Below, piece by piece: positions 61,031-64,000 of a DNA stretch of 64,000 nucleotides (its first letter is position 1; every line of letters starts with the position of its first letter). Source of the stretch: Rhizobium leguminosarum (GTDB lineage Bacteria; Pseudomonadota; Alphaproteobacteria; Rhizobiales; Rhizobiaceae); NCBI RefSeq assembly GCF_002953715.1, contig NZ_CP025014.1, forward strand, positions 434,001 through 498,000, given 5' to 3'. The position numbers were made by a program, and so were the translations under genes. Below the pieces are notes generated by a model. The model did no database searches and had not been told where the DNA came from. It was given only the letters and a program-made list of their open reading frames with translations.

Positions 61031-61632
61031 AGGAACAACTCCTCCGGATCAGGCGCGCTGCCCGGTTCTTCCGCATCGATATTGACGCCCTGGAAGGCGG
61101 CGAGCCGGCGCGAATAATGGTCGCGCACCAAAAGCGTCAGCCCGCAATGGCTGCAGGCAAAGGGACTGGTGGTGACGTCGTCGGTGATGCCCTTGCAATG
61201 GACGCATTGCACACGCCGGGCCAGCGAGCCGCGATGCTCGGTGATGACGGAGGCATGGTCCATGCCGTAATCGAGCGCCACGAGCATTGCCTGGCCGATG
61301 AAGCCTTCCGTGCCCGATAGATAAAGCCGCGTGCCCATATGGGCGGTGGCGAGCGAACCTTTCAATCGGAAGAGCAGCGTTGCGATGGTCGGGGCCGTGA
61401 AGAACATGTCGGCGCCGAGGCGGCGCAACGCCTCGTCCAGGCCGGTACCCTGCGAGCCGCGGGCGACATAGAGGATTTCGCTGCGGGAAAGCGCCGTTTC
61501 GTCGAGCGCCGGCTGCTGATCGAGGAGAGCCTTGGCGCCCTCCCCTTCGAGCGCGAAAATGTGCCGCCGGGCGCGCGGCTGGATGGTCAGGCCCGTATAG
61601 ACTGGTCGGCTTTTGATGCCTGCAACGAGCAT
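61027..61632 (-). CDS. DmmA-family dimethylamine monooxygenase subunit
   Basis: 201 residues. The N-terminal two thirds look like a nucleotide or NAD-binding remnant (GTRLYLSGTEGFIGQAMLVAL), and the C-terminus has a zinc ribbon with two Cys pairs (CVHCKGI and CSHCGLTLL) followed by RDHYSRRLAAFQGV. This is the pattern of proteins named DmmA family in annotated genomes. It overlaps the reductase start and follows the GcvT gene by 11 bp. Confidence 0.82.
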   Translation of the reverse strand: MLVAGIKSRPVYTGLTIQPRARRHIFALEGEGAKALLDQQPALDETALSRSEILYVARGSQGTGLDEALRRLGADMFFTAPTIATLLFRLKGSLATAHMGTRLYLSGTEGFIGQAMLVALDYGMDHASVITEHRGSLARRVQCVHCKGITDDVTTSPFACSHCGLTLLVRDHYSRRLAAFQGVNIDAEEPGSAPDPEELFL

Positions 61633-61643
61633 TCGCGTGCTCC

Positions 61644-62777
61644 TTAACCTACAGCGGTCCTCTTCTTCTTCTCCGGATCGTCGAAAGGAAGCGTGTGGGC
61701 GGTGGCGCCTGCCTTCACGGTCTTGCCGCGGACTTCGAGTTTCGTCCCATGCACCGCCTTGTCAACGTCCAGACGGGCAATCGCCATGGATTTCTGCGTC
61801 AGCGACGAATAGCTCGGGCAGGTAATGACGCCGACCTTTTTGCCGTCGGCAAAGACTTCGTCGCCGAGATCGGCCGGTCCGTCGGCATCGATCAGCATGC
61901 CGAAGATCTTGAAGCGTTCCTTGCCCTTGAGGCGAGCATGTTCCTCGGCGCCGCGGAAGCCCGTCTTGCCGGGGCTGACGGTGAAGTCGAGGCCGAGTTC
62001 CCAGAGGCTGTCGCCGGGCGGCTGATCGGCGAAGGGATACATCTGCGAATTGTCGTAGGGGTAGAAGAGCAGGTAGCTTTCGACCCGCAGCATGTCGAGA
62101 ACGGAGAAGCAGCAGGGGATGATGCCCATCTCCTTGCCTTCCTCGACGATCCGGTCCCAGACCATGACGGCGTCCTGGCCGCGCACGAAGATCTCGTAGC
62201 CGCGTTCGCCGGTATAGCCGGTACGCGAGATCATCACCGGTGCGCCGAACAGCGTTGTCTGCATGTGGTGGAAATATTTGAGGTCGCGGATGCCAGGCAC
62301 ATATTTGGCGAGATAGTCGACCGCGATCGGACCCTGCAGCGACAGGTCGTGCAGGTCGTCGTCGAAGAGCACGGCGCAATTGCGGCCCGCAGCCTGCTTG
62401 ACGAGTTCCTCGTGGCCGGAGCCGGAGCCATGCACGAGCATCCAGGAATTCGGGCCGGTGCGATAGACGATGCAGTCGTCGGTGAAATGGCCGCGGTCGT
62501 TCAGCATGGTCGCGTAGACCGACCGACCGGGGTAGATCTTCGTCAGGTCGCGGGTGGTGATGGAGTCGAGCACGGCGATGGCGTGCGGGCCGACCAGGTG
62601 CACCTTCTTCAGGCCTGAGACATCCATGATGCCGGCCTTGGTGCGGACGGCGACATGCTCTTCAGACATGTCCTTGTCGTAGGTCCAGGCGGTGCCCATG
62701 CCGCTCCAGTCCTCGAGCTTCGATCCCAGAGCGCGATGCCGATCCGCCAAGACGGAGAAACGCCATGATAAAGCCAT
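61644..62777 (-). CDS. GcvT-like tetrahydrofolate-dependent aminomethyltransferase
   Basis: 377 residues: GcvT fold with AGIMDVSGLKKVHLVGPHAIAVLDSI, LHDLSLQGPIAVDYL, MISRTGYTGERGYEIFV and a C-terminal barrel. In this cluster it most likely transfers the methyl-derived formaldehyde to tetrahydrofolate, as DmmD is proposed to do. It is only distantly like the GcvT half of the fusion at 50899. First gene of the minus-strand group 61644-57604, 175 bp after purU. Confidence 0.88.
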   Translation of the reverse strand: MALSWRFSVLADRHRALGSKLEDWSGMGTAWTYDKDMSEEHVAVRTKAGIMDVSGLKKVHLVGPHAIAVLDSITTRDLTKIYPGRSVYATMLNDRGHFTDDCIVYRTGPNSWMLVHGSGSGHEELVKQAAGRNCAVLFDDDLHDLSLQGPIAVDYLAKYVPGIRDLKYFHHMQTTLFGAPVMISRTGYTGERGYEIFVRGQDAVMVWDRIVEEGKEMGIIPCCFSVLDMLRVESYLLFYPYDNSQMYPFADQPPGDSLWELGLDFTVSPGKTGFRGAEEHARLKGKERFKIFGMLIDADGPADLGDEVFADGKKVGVITCPSYSSLTQKSMAIARLDVDKAVHGTKLEVRGKTVKAGATAHTLPFDDPEKKKRTAVG

Positions 62778-62952
62778 TGTCCGTTCCCTTTTGTTTCCTC
62801 TACGGAATATTTATTTCCTGACTATATAAGTCTTTCGCGCCGTGGCAACCCCGCCCGACATGCATTTCCCAAACTTTTGACGGTGCTTGCTGCAACCTTG
62901 ACCATCTGAGCAACGCATGCGGCGACGCTTTTGCCGTCCCCCAACCCCGTCT

Positions 62953-63837
62953 CTAACCCATGCGTTCGGAGGCGTAGCTGCCGGGGCTCGCCGGGAAGAC
63001 CACGGTGCGATTGCCGTTGATGAAGGTGCGGTGATGGATATGGGCATGGATGGCACGCGCCAGCACCTGGCTTTCGACGTCGCGGCCGATCGAGACATAG
63101 TCGTCGGGCGACTGCGCATGGGTGATGCGCGCCGTGTCCTGCTCGATGATCGGGCCTTCGTCGAGATCGGCGGTGACGTAATGCGCAGTCGCCCCGATCA
63201 GCTTCACGCCGCGGCCGTAGGCCTGTTTGTAAGGGTTGGCGCCCTTGAAACTCGGCAGGAAGGAATGGTGGATGTTGATGATCCGGCCGGACATTTTCTG
63301 GCACATCTCGTCCGACAGGATCTGCATGTAGCGGGCGAGTACGATCAGCTCGGTGCCGGTCTGCTCGGCCACTTCCATGATATGGGCCTCGGCCTGCGCC
63401 TTGTTGGCCTTGGTGACCGGAATATGGTGGAAGGGAATGTCGTGGTTGACCACGACCTTCTGGTAGTCGAAATGGTTGGAGACGACGCCGACGATATCGA
63501 TCGGCAGCGCGCCGATCTTCCAGCGGTAAAGCAGGTCGTTGAGGCAATGGCCGAAGCGCGACACCATCAGCAGCACCTTCATGCGCTTCTCGCTGTCGTG
63601 AAAATCGTAATCCATTTCGAAAGGAGCGGCGACGGCTGCAAAACCGGTGTCGATATCGGCGCCCGAAAGACCCTCTTCCGAAATGAAGCTGACGCGCATG
63701 AAGAACTTGCCGGTATCGAGATCGTCGAACTGCGAGCTGTCGATGATGTTGCAGCCCTTGTCGGCCAGATAGCTCGAAATCGCCGCGACGATGCCGCGCG
63801 TCGATTTGCAGGATACGGTGAGTACGAAGTTCTTCAT
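62953..63837 (-). CDS. purU: Formyltetrahydrofolate deformylase
   Basis: 294 residues: N-terminal ACT domain (FVLTVSCKSTRGIVAAISSYLADKG) and a formyltransferase-like catalytic domain with VLARYMQILS, INIHHSFLPSFKGANPYKQA and the catalytic Asp region ATAHYVTADLDEGPIIEQD. Releases formate and free tetrahydrofolate from 10-formyl-tetrahydrofolate, closing the C1 oxidation route of this cluster. Confidence 0.95.
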   Translation of the reverse strand: MKNFVLTVSCKSTRGIVAAISSYLADKGCNIIDSSQFDDLDTGKFFMRVSFISEEGLSGADIDTGFAAVAAPFEMDYDFHDSEKRMKVLLMVSRFGHCLNDLLYRWKIGALPIDIVGVVSNHFDYQKVVVNHDIPFHHIPVTKANKAQAEAHIMEVAEQTGTELIVLARYMQILSDEMCQKMSGRIINIHHSFLPSFKGANPYKQAYGRGVKLIGATAHYVTADLDEGPIIEQDTARITHAQSPDDYVSIGRDVESQVLARAIHAHIHHRTFINGNRTVVFPASPGSYASERMG

Positions 63838-63917
63838 GCTGTCACTTTCTTCGCCATATCAAGTGCAGAAGGTCCGATCACGTCGGAGCCTGTTCGCCCC
63901 GGCGCGTCAGCGTGTCA

Positions 63918-64000
63918 ATAGAGCGCCGCGTCTTTTCAGACGCGCCAAGGACGCTCTATCACTTTGAATCTGCGCATAATCCTTTCCGAAAATCGATTCC
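63918..64000. repeat. Rhizobial mosaic palindromic repeat, copy 9, cut by the window end
   Basis: ATAGAGCGCCGCGTCTTTTCAGACGCGCCAAGGACGCTCTAT module (shown here only by its ends ATAGAGCG/CGCTCTAT), followed by the start of the TGCGCATAATC module. It continues beyond the window. Confidence 0.8.

Noticed and set aside
1..64000. tRNA genes, rRNA genes, insertion sequences, phage integrases and CRISPR arrays
   Set aside because: None was recognised on reading both strands. A tRNA scan and IS search would be needed to exclude degenerate copies.

Overview
The window is high-GC alphaproteobacterial DNA, almost certainly from a Rhizobium of the leguminosarum/etli group. The evidence is rhizobial-style mosaic palindromic repeats in nine places, a rhizobial-type flagellin, CtrA-type TTAA-N7-TTAA boxes in front of minCDE, a DUF1127 gene followed by anti-Shine-Dalgarno small-RNA hairpins, and a large load of ABC importers with local regulators. 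In R. etli, R. leguminosarum and Sinorhizobium, minCDE sits on a large secondary replicon, so a chromid is a plausible source; that is inference. There are no rRNA genes, and I recognised no tRNA gene, insertion sequence, phage module or CRISPR array.

Layout. 1-3.4 kb: LysR regulator divergent from an MmgE/PrpD dehydratase, then a dienelactone hydrolase. 3.7-9.2 kb: Gfo/Idh/MocA dehydrogenase plus a complete sugar ABC importer. 9.2-10.2 kb: an AT-richer patch with an unrecognised exported protein. 10.2-16.9 kb: two divergent operons (D-threonine aldolase-like, M81 peptidase, NTF2-like; RidA, RpiR, SDR, sugar-efflux MFS). 16.9-22.8 kb: ROK regulator, a DMT exporter/AraC pair bracketed by a 49-bp duplication of the ROK gene end, and an HxlR/SDR/quinone-oxidoreductase group. 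22.8-30.7 kb: one seven-gene minus-strand operon (family-5 binding protein, two permeases, two ATPases, GNAT, GH20 hexosaminidase) that looks like uptake and cleavage of chitooligosaccharides. 31-33.8 kb: orphan flagellin and an EmrB-type MFS. 33.9-39.8 kb: a GH94 phosphorylase, then GntR and kduD-kduI.

39.8-40.6 kb holds the most unusual sequence: a 48-aa DUF1127 gene followed on the same strand by four consecutive hairpins, each showing the anti-Shine-Dalgarno motif CCTCCTCCC in its loop, the last being a terminator. This matches the alpha-r14/cuckoo/CcsR small-RNA type. 40.7-48.8 kb: exonuclease, two-component system, a methyltransferase, haloalkane dehalogenase with a divergent MarR gene and two 20-bp operators, an amine-oxidase-like flavoprotein and an aldo/keto reductase. 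48.9-53.3 kb: an APC permease divergent from a DUF1989-DUF1989-GcvT fusion. 53.4-56.7 kb: cold-shock gene, two small charged proteins behind repeats, and minCDE. 56.9-63.8 kb: a soluble PAS/chemoreceptor fragment and a methylated-amine operon.

The last operon reads as one pathway. Trimethylamine monooxygenase is followed by a DUF3445 haem N-demethylase subunit, its flavin/2Fe-2S reductase, a DmmA-family zinc-ribbon subunit, a tetrahydrofolate-dependent GcvT homologue and PurU. Methyl groups would be removed oxidatively, captured on tetrahydrofolate and released as formate.

Start codons were chosen by eye from Shine-Dalgarno spacing and family N-termini. GTG or TTG starts are noted where used. 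No database search was possible; family names come from recognition of motifs and overall sequence.
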